Shown piece by piece: positions 6,738 to 14,447 of a stretch of DNA of 20,436 nt. The position numbers and the translations under genes are program-made. This DNA is from Lachnospiraceae bacterium (lineage in GTDB: Bacteria; Bacillota; Clostridia; Oscillospirales; Ruminococcaceae): the NCBI GenBank assembly GCA_023664705.1, contig JAMPFE010000036.1:1-20436 (forward strand), in the 5' to 3' direction. The notes under the pieces were generated by a model. It made no database searches, was not told where the DNA came from, and saw nothing but the letters and a program-made list of their open reading frames with translations. Position 1 is the stretch's first letter. Every line of letters starts with the position of its first letter.

Positions 6738-6805
6738 AAAAAAACGCTTACTCCGCTAATAGTACAAAAAGTTGCAATTCCTGTAACAATTGCGCCTATT
6801 TTTTT
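6738..6805 (-). other. Two 7-nt homopolymers flanking an out-of-frame membrane helix
   Basis: A run of seven A (minus strand, 6805 to 6799) immediately precedes the TAG that ends the upstream ORF; read one base back it gives KKIGAIVTGIATFC, the start of a hydrophobic helix. A run of seven T (6744 to 6738) lies at the end of that helix; dropping one base joins it to the stalk frame. One extra A plus one lost T would therefore restore a single continuous protein. The heptamer A AAA AAA is in the register of a classical -1 slippery site. Confidence 0.6.
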
Positions 6806-7041
6806 CGGTCTAATTTCTTCGATCGTGTTGACATATCATTAGTGGTGATAGGGGAAATTATAATCCCCGGTAGAAGATTACCCTCTCTTTTCTCCTTTTG
6901 CGAGGAATTAACATCGACTACAGCTTCTTGTTTGTAATTGTTATCGTCATCCTCTATTTGAATAGCGCCGATTCTTTCTTTCTGAGCATCAGTTCTACCA
7001 TCGTTCTTCATAAACATGCCCCCACTAAATCTCAATTTCAT
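6796..7041 (-). CDS. Cytoplasmic N-terminal part of the split stalk protein
   Basis: An 81-residue, strongly charged ORF (DGRTDAQKERIGAIQIEDDD ... KREGNLLPGIIISPITT ... STRSKKLDRKK) without recognisable domain. It begins 12 nt after the stop of the upstream membrane-protein gene. The more likely start is the internal ATG near 7011, which has GGGGG about 7 nt before it. It stops at TAG directly after an A7 run; in the -1 frame the next 20 residues are a membrane helix, then comes the Ser-rich stalk. The likeliest reading is that this is the cytoplasmic tail of one membrane protein. It could be broken by indels, be affected by homopolymer sequencing error, or be expressed by slippage. Confidence 0.5.
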   Translation of the reverse strand: MKLRFSGGMFMKNDGRTDAQKERIGAIQIEDDDNNYKQEAVVDVNSSQKEKREGNLLPGIIISPITTNDMSTRSKKLDRKK

Positions 7042-7052
7042 AACAAGTCACT

Positions 7053-7580
7053 TTATTTTTGGAGCTCATTCAGAATATCCAGTTCTTCCTGCGTATATTC
7101 GCTAAACCAGTTGTCTTTGCGTTTGCCGCGCAATTTTAATATGACTTTGCTTCCTTTGCCGGATACCGATACTATAGATGCAATAGCCCACATGCAAACT
7201 GCCAATGTCATTCCTGTACTAATATAGGAAATTGTATCGCCGGCAAGATCACATAATATGGGGCACAGCGAAAACGCCATGCAAGTAGCTTTAAGCATAA
7301 GCATCAACTGATTATAATTAAAATCATAATATAAATCATAATAATCTGAATTAAAGCACTTGTTCTCGGTTCCTTCCGCCTTGGTTGCCGTAATGGAAGC
7401 CTGTGCTTTAAGTTTTGCTTTGTTACTAATTATTTTACTTTTGTACCAATATCCTATTACACAATCAGCGAAAACAAAAGATATTGCACCTGCCAAATAT
7501 GGAAATTGAGCAATGAAAACAAGTAACCCAATAATAAAAGTTACAATTATAGATGGTCCGTATTCCTTTATCAATTTCAT
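7053..7580 (-). CDS. Integral membrane protein of unknown function
   Basis: A 175-residue protein, starting MKLIKEYGPSIIVTFIIGLL. The start at 7580 is chosen over the upstream in-frame ATG because CAGGAGG lies 8 nt before it. Hydrophobic segments form two N-terminal helices (about 8 to 45) and two central ones (about 90 to 145: MLKATCMAFSLCPILC, ISTGMTLAVCMWAIASIVSV). A basic segment lies between the pairs (YWYKSKIISNKAKLKAQ), and the tail is cytoplasmic with KLRGKRKDNWFSEYTQEEL. I do not recognise a family. It is followed after 12 nt by the charged ORF of the split stalk protein, so the two are probably one operon. Base composition is AT-rich compared with the toxin repeats, suggesting separate acquisition. 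Confidence 0.7.
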   Translation of the reverse strand: MKLIKEYGPSIIVTFIIGLLVFIAQFPYLAGAISFVFADCVIGYWYKSKIISNKAKLKAQASITATKAEGTENKCFNSDYYDLYYDFNYNQLMLMLKATCMAFSLCPILCDLAGDTISYISTGMTLAVCMWAIASIVSVSGKGSKVILKLRGKRKDNWFSEYTQEELDILNELQK

Positions 7581-7618
7581 ATTAAAATCCTCCTGTAATA
7601 AATGTTGCGGCAAACGCT

Positions 7619-7696
7619 CTATGATGCTTTTCCCTCAGTGTGAAATTTCATCACGATCATAAAGCAGGTAAGTCCGCTGTCCCGCGTTTTCTCCAT
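7619..7696 (-). CDS. Possible leader ORF (25 aa)
   Basis: A 25-codon frame MEKTRDSGLTCFMIVMKFHT followed by EGKAS, preceded by AGAGAGGTCG at a suitable distance. It lies between the terminator of the toxin operon and the membrane-protein gene, 38 nt before the latter's start. It has no recognisable domain and may be a leader peptide or chance. Confidence 0.3.
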   Translation of the reverse strand: MEKTRDSGLTCFMIVMKFHTEGKAS

Positions 7697-7713
7697 TTTT
7701 CGACCTCTCTTTT

Positions 7714-7750
7714 CAAAAAAATATGCAGCAGCATTGAAGCTGCTGCATAT
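7714..7750 (-). terminator. Terminator of the toxin operon
   Basis: On the minus strand ATATGCAGCAGC and GCTGCTGCATAT form a 12-bp perfect stem with a 6-nt loop, followed by a run of seven T (A-run on the plus strand, 7715 to 7721). It begins a few bases after the stop codon at 7754 of the 278-residue protein. Confidence 0.92.
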
Positions 7751-7753
7751 GCC

Positions 7754-8590
7754 TTATGTTACGGTAAACGTATGCGACGTTTCGAGGTCGTCAAAATACG
7801 AGGAGCCGGGGGTGTGATCCTTGATAAATTTGTTCACCCGATCCCTGAAATCGGAGTCGGTATTCCACTTGGTCAGCATAAAATCCGCGTTGCAATGCGT
7901 CACTTTGAAGTCGAAGTCAAATTTCTTCTCATCATCCGAGCAGCTGTGGCTGATTTTCACGGTATCCGTGGTGAAATTCGTAAAATACGCGCGAAGACTG
8001 CAGGTGTGAGTATTATCCTTGACGAAGTTGACGAAGCCCATAAGTGTATACGGATCGCTTTGCTGAGCGGAATTGAACGAGAGCGTGTCCATCAGCTTTC
8101 CTTGCTTTTGAAGGTATTTTTCAATAGCTGCTTTAAGATTTCCCTCGGGTTGTCCGTTAACGTCAAAGGCTACCTTGATGACTTCTTCAACGACGTCTTT
8201 GCCGACCTTTTTATCGCTGTATTTAAGCTCGTCGACGGAATACGTGCTGAAGAAAAGCCCCGCCATGGCGTTAAAGCCCTCCTGCCAGTTTTTCGAAGAA
8301 ACCTGCTGCTCCTCGCTTGAGCCGGCGTGCTTTAAAACCGCTGCTATCAGAATGTTGCTTAACGATTCCATTACGGAGGTTAGGTTGTCGTCGCTGCCGT
8401 CCGCCGTAGAGTCTGCGGCTTGATTGAACATCTGAACAAAATCAACCATTCCGCAAGAGTTTACTCCCGAAAAAGTGATTTTTGTGTCGTCGTTCACCGA
8501 AGCCGTTTCCGAGGTTTTTAAAACGCCGAAATAATCATACGCTTTCTGCGCCTCCGGATTGCTTTCCAGTTCCAAAATGCCGGGGTTCAT
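7754..8590 (-). CDS. Unknown protein (278 aa) following the RTX gene
   Basis: A 278-residue soluble-looking protein beginning MNPGILELESNPEAQKAYDY with AAAGGAGTG before the ATG. No signal peptide is visible; there is one short hydrophobic stretch (LSNILIAAVLKHAG, about residue 80). The first 170 residues are mostly helical and acidic; the last 80 are beta-rich with HTCSLRAYFTNFTTDTVKIS and KKFDFDFKVTHCNADFML. I do not recognise a family. Its codon use and GC match the RTX repeats and the N-terminal half of the immunity-like gene, not the AT-rich cassette. It starts 32 nt after the RTX stop and is followed by the operon terminator. Conserved accessory of the toxin (chaperone, export or target factor) is a reasonable but unproven guess. 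Confidence 0.75.
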   Translation of the reverse strand: MNPGILELESNPEAQKAYDYFGVLKTSETASVNDDTKITFSGVNSCGMVDFVQMFNQAADSTADGSDDNLTSVMESLSNILIAAVLKHAGSSEEQQVSSKNWQEGFNAMAGLFFSTYSVDELKYSDKKVGKDVVEEVIKVAFDVNGQPEGNLKAAIEKYLQKQGKLMDTLSFNSAQQSDPYTLMGFVNFVKDNTHTCSLRAYFTNFTTDTVKISHSCSDDEKKFDFDFKVTHCNADFMLTKWNTDSDFRDRVNKFIKDHTPGSSYFDDLETSHTFTVT

Positions 8591-8622
8591 GGTTCAACAC
8601 TCCTTTTTAAAATTTTTTATAA

Positions 8623-11600
8623 TTATGATGCCAGAGTATCAACAAGAAGCTGATCCACGGGCATAAAATTATCCGAGGGATTTTGCACATTCACGCTGTC
8701 GGAAATATTGCTCTCGTTTGAGAACGCCGCCATATTTTCGGCGAGTATCATCACCTGAACGTCAATGTTGTCCGACGGGTTCTCGCTTTCGTCAGCCGAA
8801 GCGCTGTCGGCGACCTCGGAGATCACGGTATCGTTGTTCTCCGTGAGCAAATCGGGAACGGTATTCTCGTCCGCATAAAGCTCGTCAAGAATATCCGCGT
8901 TTGCCTGAGCAAGCTCGTCCTCTGTTTTAGCCGCTTCAAGCGCCGCAAGTTCTTCCTCGGTAAGCGTTCTCTCGAACGCGCCCGTTTCAACATTGAACAT
9001 TCCTGATGCCTCGTTGGCAAACTCAAACGTAAAGCGCTCGCTGTCAAAGTTACGGATCGTCAGAATGTCGTCGCTTTCGGTGACAGTGAGGAGCAATTCT
9101 CCGTTGTCCGTCAGCTCAAACGAAACCGCATCCGAATTTATCCCGAGGAGTTCTACCATGTTATCGCCGTCGTTGTCCTCGATTATGTCCGAACCGTAAC
9201 CGATACCGAATCTGTAAGTGTCGTCGCCCAAGCCGCCGCAGAGGAAGTCATTGCCCTCGCCGCCGTCAAGAGTGTCGTCGCCGTCGTTTCCGTTAAGCGT
9301 ATCGTTTCCGACGCCGCCGAACAGCATATCATCGCCCGCGCCGCCCGTGAGATTGTCGTTGCCGCCGTCGCCGTGCAGTGCAATGCCGTTGTCGCTCCAT
9401 GCGGTCATCCAATCGTCATACTCGGTCGCGTGAACCTGCTTAATGGGGTTTTCAGCGTCATCATAAGCATAGCGTGTGCCGTCCGCAAATCTTACCTCAA
9501 TATTGCGGTTGCTTTCCGAGCCGAAGTAGCCCTGAATTATCAGCTTGTCCTCAATGCCCTCGAATGTGATCATGAGGTCGTTCCAGTTGTGCCTGTAGGC
9601 GGTCATAGCATTCTCTGTCAGACCCGCTCCGAACGAGAGCGTGGCTATACCCTCGCTGTCGACAATTGTATCGGTGCCGCTGCCGACATTGAAAATATAT
9701 GTGTCGTTTCCCGCGCCGCCGTAGAGCATATCGTCACCCTCGCCGCCGTCAAGCGTGTCGTTGCCGCCGTTTCCGTACAGCTGGTCGTTTCCGATACCGC
9801 CATACAGTCTGTCAGTTCCGCTGCCGCCGTTGAGGTTGTCCGCTCCGTTTTCGCCGTAAAGGGTTACGCCTCTGTCGTCCATAGCCGCCATATAGTCATC
9901 GCCGTCCGTGCCGTAGATTGTTCTCAGCGGACTGTTGGACGCAGTTGCGTGTATTCTACCGCCGCCGTTAAAAGTGAGGTAGAAGTTCCTGTTTGCCTCC
10001 GAATTAAAGAAGCCCTCAATCACGATCCGGTCATCAGAACCTACAAACGTAATCGTAATATTGTTCCAATTAGTGCGGTATGCCTTGATCTGATTTGCCG
10101 AATACCCGTAGATATTGATAGTATTCAGTCCTTCGCCGTCACTGATGGTGTCCACACCGTAACCTTTATTGAAGATATAGGTGTCGTTTCCTGCGCCGCC
10201 GTTAAGGTAATCATCACCTCTGCCGCCGTCAAGAACATCATCACCGGCTTTACCAGTGATACGCTCGTCACCGTCGCCGCCGTAGAGCATATCATTACCA
10301 TCGCTGCCAACTATTTGATCGTTGGATTCCTGCGCGTCATTTGTGATCCCGTCATCATAGATGGATTCCATATACTCGCTGCCATCCGTACCGTAGATTT
10401 TTCTGAGCGGACTTTCTTTTGCCGCAGCCTCGACCACCGTGCCATCCGCGAACACGAGTGTGAAATTTCTCGCGTCTTTGTTAACACAGTAATTCTTGAT
10501 AATCAAGGAGTCGTCAAATCCGTCAAAGGTTATAAGCAGGTCGTTCCAATTGGAGCGGTATGCTTTTATACCCGATGCCGTGAAACCGTCGCCGAACATA
10601 ATGGTATTCGCTCCCTCGCTGTCCCTGATCGAATCATTTCCGCAGCCGGGGTTAAAGAAGTAGGTGTCGTCGCCCGCGCCGCCGTCGATGAAGTCGTTTC
10701 CGGAACCGCCGTCTATCATATCGTTTCCGTCGCTGCCGTTGATGTAATCATCGCCGCTGCCGCCCCAAATAACGTCGTTTCCGCCGCCCGCGAGAATCTG
10801 ATCGCTTCCGCTGTCGCCGAATATGATCTCGTCCTCGTCATTGCCGATTATACGGTCGTCGCCGCTGCCGCCCGCTATTACGGAGCTGTTCTCGTTGACG
10901 ATATAATCGCTTTCTTCCGAGCCAGAAAGGAACTCGCTTTCGTCCGCGATTATGCTATCCCTGAGCGAAATACTCTCGCCGCCGACTTCAAGAATGTAAT
11001 TATCGGCATTATCCGCGAAGCCGTTTATAATAAGCTTGTCCTCGCTGTCCTTGATCGCGATGACGATGTCCTCTCCTACGGAAATTATGTCAAGCTCGTC
11101 AAGCGAAATACTGGCCGCGATCTTTATCGTGGATACGCCCTCGCCGTCGCTGATAATGTCCGTGCCGTAGTATCTGCCGAAAACATATGTGTCGCTCCCC
11201 GAGCCGCCGTAGAGGAAGTCATCACCCTCTCCGCCGTCGAGAATATCGTCGCCGTCGCCTCCGTAAATAAGGTCGTCGCCGCTGCCCGTGTAGATAGCAT
11301 CATCGCCATCGTTACCGTAAATTATGTCGTTTCCGTCGCTGCCGTAAACTGTATCGTTGCCGCCGAAAGCGTGCATAATCGAATCATCGACAACAGCTTT
11401 GAGAACGTCGTCGCCGTTTCCGCTCTGTACACGTCCATGATACGCAAGGAAACCGGCTGCACCTGCTGTCAAGGCTGCAAGAGCAACAGATGAAATTGTG
11501 TTGCGTTGACCGTCGTGAACCCGCTCTAGGTTATCCGATGCTTTGGATGCTACTTTATCTGAAGCAGATTCATAAGCTTTTGATGGTACGGGTACCTCAT

Positions 11601-12288
11601 CAGGAAGTCGTTCCTTAGTTTTTTTAAGTATCTTACGCTTAAAAGAGTAAAGTATAATACCATTGCCCTGGTTAAAGAAATTAATTGTATATTCGATATG
11701 TCTACGAACAATATACTTTCCTTCAAAGCGCACGGTATTGATTTCACGCACAAAGTGGTCATCATCAATAGTAGCACCACCAACTTCATAATTAGGGTCG
11801 CTATCGACATAAGTCTGAAGCTGTTCGATTCCATATGTCTTTTTAGGCTCCGCCGAGTAGGAGAATGGCTTTACTTCCCAAAGATGGGTGTTATTCCCAA
11901 TGTCCGCGTACAAATCAGCCCTACCCTTGTCACCGACTTTGATCTTTTTACCAGAAGATAGTGTTTTATTTTGATTGTGTGTGATTGGAAGTTCTGCTCC
12001 CATTCCAAGACTAGAATACTTATCCAATATATATTTTTGAACTTCTATGTGGAAATAATTATAAGCCAAGCCATCTTTCCGTGCGCTGTTCCAATCACCG
12101 GCACTACACCATAGAGGCATTTCAGAGTCGGCAATTGCTTCAACAACTTCCTCTACCTCGTTCAAAATGCTAAAGCTTGCCACCTCATCTGCATAGACGA
12201 CAGAATACGGAGTCAATAACGACGAAATCAGCATGGAAATCGTCAACAAGCTAGAAATAAGCCTAATAAATACGCGGTTATTTTTCAT
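8623..12288 (-). CDS. Secreted RTX-repeat protein with putative PD-(D/E)XK nuclease domain
   Basis: About 1221 residues from the ATG at 12288 (TTG at 12297 is an alternative three codons upstream). N-terminus: basic residues, hydrophobic core LISSLLTISMLISSLLTPYS and VYA-DE, a Sec signal peptide. Residues about 55 to 240 form a globular domain with an early helix HIEVQKYILDKY, then KGRADLYADI, HLWEVKPFSY and YGIEQLQTYV. D125, E138-x-K140 and Q156 match the PD-(D/E)XK nuclease pattern. After a hydrophobic stretch (VALAALTAGAAGFLAYHG) come many GGxGxDxhx calcium-binding nonapeptides, arranged in five modules of about 160 residues, each with DTYxFxxGxGxD and an HCBP-related segment (AYRxNWND, ITF, DRIVIEG). 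The acidic C-terminus ends PVDQLLVDTLAS. Likely role: a secreted, calcium-folded toxin or effector. No type I exporter gene lies in the window. Confidence 0.88.
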   Translation of the reverse strand: MKNNRVFIRLISSLLTISMLISSLLTPYSVVYADEVASFSILNEVEEVVEAIADSEMPLWCSAGDWNSARKDGLAYNYFHIEVQKYILDKYSSLGMGAELPITHNQNKTLSSGKKIKVGDKGRADLYADIGNNTHLWEVKPFSYSAEPKKTYGIEQLQTYVDSDPNYEVGGATIDDDHFVREINTVRFEGKYIVRRHIEYTINFFNQGNGIILYSFKRKILKKTKERLPDEVPVPSKAYESASDKVASKASDNLERVHDGQRNTISSVALAALTAGAAGFLAYHGRVQSGNGDDVLKAVVDDSIMHAFGGNDTVYGSDGNDIIYGNDGDDAIYTGSGDDLIYGGDGDDILDGGEGDDFLYGGSGSDTYVFGRYYGTDIISDGEGVSTIKIAASISLDELDIISVGEDIVIAIKDSEDKLIINGFADNADNYILEVGGESISLRDSIIADESEFLSGSEESDYIVNENSSVIAGGSGDDRIIGNDEDEIIFGDSGSDQILAGGGNDVIWGGSGDDYINGSDGNDMIDGGSGNDFIDGGAGDDTYFFNPGCGNDSIRDSEGANTIMFGDGFTASGIKAYRSNWNDLLITFDGFDDSLIIKNYCVNKDARNFTLVFADGTVVEAAAKESPLRKIYGTDGSEYMESIYDDGITNDAQESNDQIVGSDGNDMLYGGDGDERITGKAGDDVLDGGRGDDYLNGGAGNDTYIFNKGYGVDTISDGEGLNTINIYGYSANQIKAYRTNWNNITITFVGSDDRIVIEGFFNSEANRNFYLTFNGGGRIHATASNSPLRTIYGTDGDDYMAAMDDRGVTLYGENGADNLNGGSGTDRLYGGIGNDQLYGNGGNDTLDGGEGDDMLYGGAGNDTYIFNVGSGTDTIVDSEGIATLSFGAGLTENAMTAYRHNWNDLMITFEGIEDKLIIQGYFGSESNRNIEVRFADGTRYAYDDAENPIKQVHATEYDDWMTAWSDNGIALHGDGGNDNLTGGAGDDMLFGGVGNDTLNGNDGDDTLDGGEGNDFLCGGLGDDTYRFGIGYGSDIIEDNDGDNMVELLGINSDAVSFELTDNGELLLTVTESDDILTIRNFDSERFTFEFANEASGMFNVETGAFERTLTEEELAALEAAKTEDELAQANADILDELYADENTVPDLLTENNDTVISEVADSASADESENPSDNIDVQVMILAENMAAFSNESNISDSVNVQNPSDNFMPVDQLLVDTLAS

Positions 12289-13070
12289 ATTAAACAATCC
12301 GTCCTTTCACTTAATGATTTCTTAATGTATAAGCCCATAAGAAATTAGCACTTGAATGTTTGCATTTTTGCGTTGTTCAAGCTCTAAAACTGTTTTTTTG
12401 TATAATTCCGGTGTATCGAGTAATTTGTTGCGAATTGCATTTTGCTGAAGACATCCCTTATTATGTAATTCGCACTGCTTTTCAAATTCAGACTGTGTAA
12501 GTCCGATTTTCCCATCCACCATCATTTTTTTTACCTCAGCTAAAGAGTGTTTCATGAGCTCCTCGCCGTTGTCACGATTTTTAGTTTTAACCAGCAGAAG
12601 TCCTTCATAACAGAAATGATTTGGATTTTTATTTTCGAATTCGTCTTCGGTTATATTCATCAAAGGACTTTGAAACCGATAAAAATATTTTATGCATGAT
12701 TCAAGATCGATTGTTTCATTCAAAACTGGCAGAATTACTTGCTTTGTAATTTCAAGGGAACACTCAATTTCATTACACATTAATATTTCATCTGCATCAG
12801 CATACTCAAATTTACTAACGGCAACACCACCATTGCCAGAATTCAACTTACCGTAAAACTGTTGCAGTGTGCTTAGCCATCTTAAATTATCTTTCGGGCT
12901 ATTAGAGAGGTTCAAATCTTTCCTATAAACTGTAGCAACGCCGCCTAATATGTCAAAAGATTTTTGCGTTCTCATTCCCGAGGCTTTATCAATATATGTA
13001 ATAACATGAACTATTTCGTCGCCAATGACCCTCACAAAATAAGGATATTTGCTCTTAATCAACTTAAACC
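11500..13070. other. AT-rich cassette spanning toxin and immunity domains
   Basis: By eye the GC drops from roughly 52 to 60 percent on both sides to about 35 to 43 percent between about 11500 and 13070. The block contains the C-terminal half of the immunity-like gene and the signal peptide and nuclease-like domain of the RTX protein. The flanks are the conserved N-terminal half of the immunity-like gene and the RTX repeats. Edges are approximate because I judged them line by line. Confidence 0.6.
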
Positions 13071-13704
13071 CAAGCGGTTCAAGCGCTTCTCCGAACACCT
13101 GTTTAAATGCCGCGTTGAGAGACAGCTTTTTTTCCGCCGCTTTCTTGAATGACAGGTTAAAAGCGCCCTCGTTCTCCGAAAACTCGTCATAATCGGCAGT
13201 CATTGCAAATCCAGATATACCAAGCAAGCCGCCGATCTCCGCCAGATCGTCCTCGACAAAAGTGCTGGTCCGTCCTATTGCCACAAGGAATTTTTCAATG
13301 TCGCCGTTTTGATTTTGAAAAAGCGGCTTCCAATCGTCGGTGGAAAAAGGCGCTTTTTTCACTCCATAACCCTCACCGTCGCCCACGACAACCCTGCTTG
13401 TCCTGCCGTTCGGCGCGTGAAGCTCGAGTATCGCGAAGTCGCTGTCAACCGCCTCCGCGGTAAAGCACGGAGTTTCCATGACCTCGGCGATTTTCGCCGC
13501 CGTTTTTGACAGCTCGTTTGTGCTGTCGTCGCCGTTGGACAGTGTAACCCAACTGCCCTCCGAGAACGCCGCCGCATACGAAAGCGCGGCTGCATCCTCC
13601 GAGCACGGTACATAGCCGTCCCTTTTCATAAGCTGCGTAAACTCTTTAATAAATTGCTCTTTGCTGTTGCTCTTAACGTGCAGTGCCGTAAAAAACTTTC
13701 CCAT
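12322..13704 (-). CDS. Two-part immunity-like protein (DUF4304-like C-terminal part)
   Basis: A 460-residue cytoplasmic protein with GGGAGGACACT before the ATG. Residues 1 to about 195 (MGKFFTALHVKSNSKEQFIK, FVPCSEDAAALSY-type segment, SDFAILELHAPNGRTSRVVV-type segment) form one domain, GC-rich. Residues from about 200 (AFKQVFGEALEPLGFKLIKS, then YFVRVIGDEIVHVITYIDK) resemble DUF4304-type domains, which belong to the immunity proteins of polymorphic toxin systems; this half is AT-rich. It lies 34 nt upstream of the RTX toxin-like gene start and is cotranscribed with it. The placement and composition fit a cognate immunity protein whose C-terminal half is exchanged together with the toxin domain. 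Domain naming is by pattern and tentative; the N-terminal domain has no name I can support. Confidence 0.7.
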   Translation of the reverse strand: MGKFFTALHVKSNSKEQFIKEFTQLMKRDGYVPCSEDAAALSYAAAFSEGSWVTLSNGDDSTNELSKTAAKIAEVMETPCFTAEAVDSDFAILELHAPNGRTSRVVVGDGEGYGVKKAPFSTDDWKPLFQNQNGDIEKFLVAIGRTSTFVEDDLAEIGGLLGISGFAMTADYDEFSENEGAFNLSFKKAAEKKLSLNAAFKQVFGEALEPLGFKLIKSKYPYFVRVIGDEIVHVITYIDKASGMRTQKSFDILGGVATVYRKDLNLSNSPKDNLRWLSTLQQFYGKLNSGNGGVAVSKFEYADADEILMCNEIECSLEITKQVILPVLNETIDLESCIKYFYRFQSPLMNITEDEFENKNPNHFCYEGLLLVKTKNRDNGEELMKHSLAEVKKMMVDGKIGLTQSEFEKQCELHNKGCLQQNAIRNKLLDTPELYKKTVLELEQRKNANIQVLISYGLIH

Positions 13705-13779
13705 AGTGTCCTCCCAAAGTTCATATAAGATTTAGGTTAAAGAAATCGTCTGCTGACGTTATCTTTATCTCTTATACAA

Positions 13780-13808
13780 ACAATACCACATACAGCAGCA
13801 AAAGTCAA
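13780..13808 (-). promoter_or_regulatory. Promoter of the immunity/RTX operon
   Basis: Minus-strand -35 TTGACT (13808 to 13803), 17-nt spacer, -10 TATTGT (13785 to 13780), about 75 nt before the ATG at 13704. The interval 13705 to 13848 has no terminator, so read-through from agrDB is also possible. A palindrome CCAACAGTTGG lies just upstream at 13827 to 13837. Confidence 0.6.
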
Positions 13809-13848
13809 GTCTTTATTGCTCTTAACCCAACAGTTGGATGTACTGATT

Positions 13849-14445
13849 TTAATCGGGGGTGTTTTTCGCTTCAAGAGCATTTTTTGCCGCGCCTATAATA
13901 AGCATAAAACCCAACACCACAAATGAATACACCACGGCAATGAACAAGTTGTCAAGTCCTATCAGTTTTAACAAAACAGAGATCACAAGTTCAACTGCCG
14001 CGATAATTATTGCGCGTTTCTTATAAACTTTATATTCCAAATCGTCCAACGGCTTGTTTTTATCCTCTACCGGGGAAAGCGCAAGCACGATCAGCACTGA
14101 TGCCGATAAAACGGCATAGTACCCCCATATTTCGATATGAAGATATTTTAAACCCATTGAAACGATAATCAGCATAATCAATGAATAAATATAACATCGC
14201 AACGGCGTTTTGGCATGAAAGCCGCCCGCAAACGATCTGAGCGGAATATACGCTGCCATAAACACCACGATTTCGAGAATTGTCCCGAACAGCAGACCTA
14301 TAATTAAGGCGGAGGACACATTGATAACCGATACCAATATTTGATTGATACCGTATATGTATATCTCTGCATCATCCGCCTCAATTACGTTGCTGCGCAC
14401 AAGATCATTACCAATCCTCTGCGATAGCTTTGCAAGTAATCCCAT
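13849..14445 (-). CDS. agrB: AgrB-like peptide-processing membrane protease
   Basis: A 198-residue integral membrane cysteine protease of the AgrB family, which cleaves the C-terminal tail of AgrD and forms the thiolactone ring of the autoinducing peptide. The signature PLRSFAGGFHAKTPLRCY contains catalytic H77 and C84. Around it are hydrophobic segments (ILVSVINVSSALIIGLLF, YIYSLIMLIIVSMGL, VLSASVLIVLALS, AIIIAAVELVISVLL, FIAVVYSFVVLGFMLI), typical of the family, as is the length. Its ATG starts two bases after the agrD stop codon, so the two are translationally coupled. It is transcribed from the agrD promoter and has no visible terminator before the toxin operon. Identification is firm; the peptide specificity is that of the adjacent AgrD. 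Confidence 0.96.
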   Translation of the reverse strand: MGLLAKLSQRIGNDLVRSNVIEADDAEIYIYGINQILVSVINVSSALIIGLLFGTILEIVVFMAAYIPLRSFAGGFHAKTPLRCYIYSLIMLIIVSMGLKYLHIEIWGYYAVLSASVLIVLALSPVEDKNKPLDDLEYKVYKKRAIIIAAVELVISVLLKLIGLDNLFIAVVYSFVVLGFMLIIGAAKNALEAKNTPD

Positions 14446-14447
14446 GA

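Noticed and set aside
8623..11480. Repeated GCCGCCGTC-type motifs suggesting a CRISPR or DNA repeat array
   Set aside because: The period and variation follow the nine-residue RTX repeats in frame; there are no identical repeats with unique spacers.
9373..11493. A 706-codon open frame on the plus strand opposite the RTX gene
   Set aside because: It mirrors the repeated GGxGxD codons of the RTX protein, whose biased composition leaves the opposite strand free of stops. It has no ribosome binding site or domain, and the minus-strand protein is clearly real.
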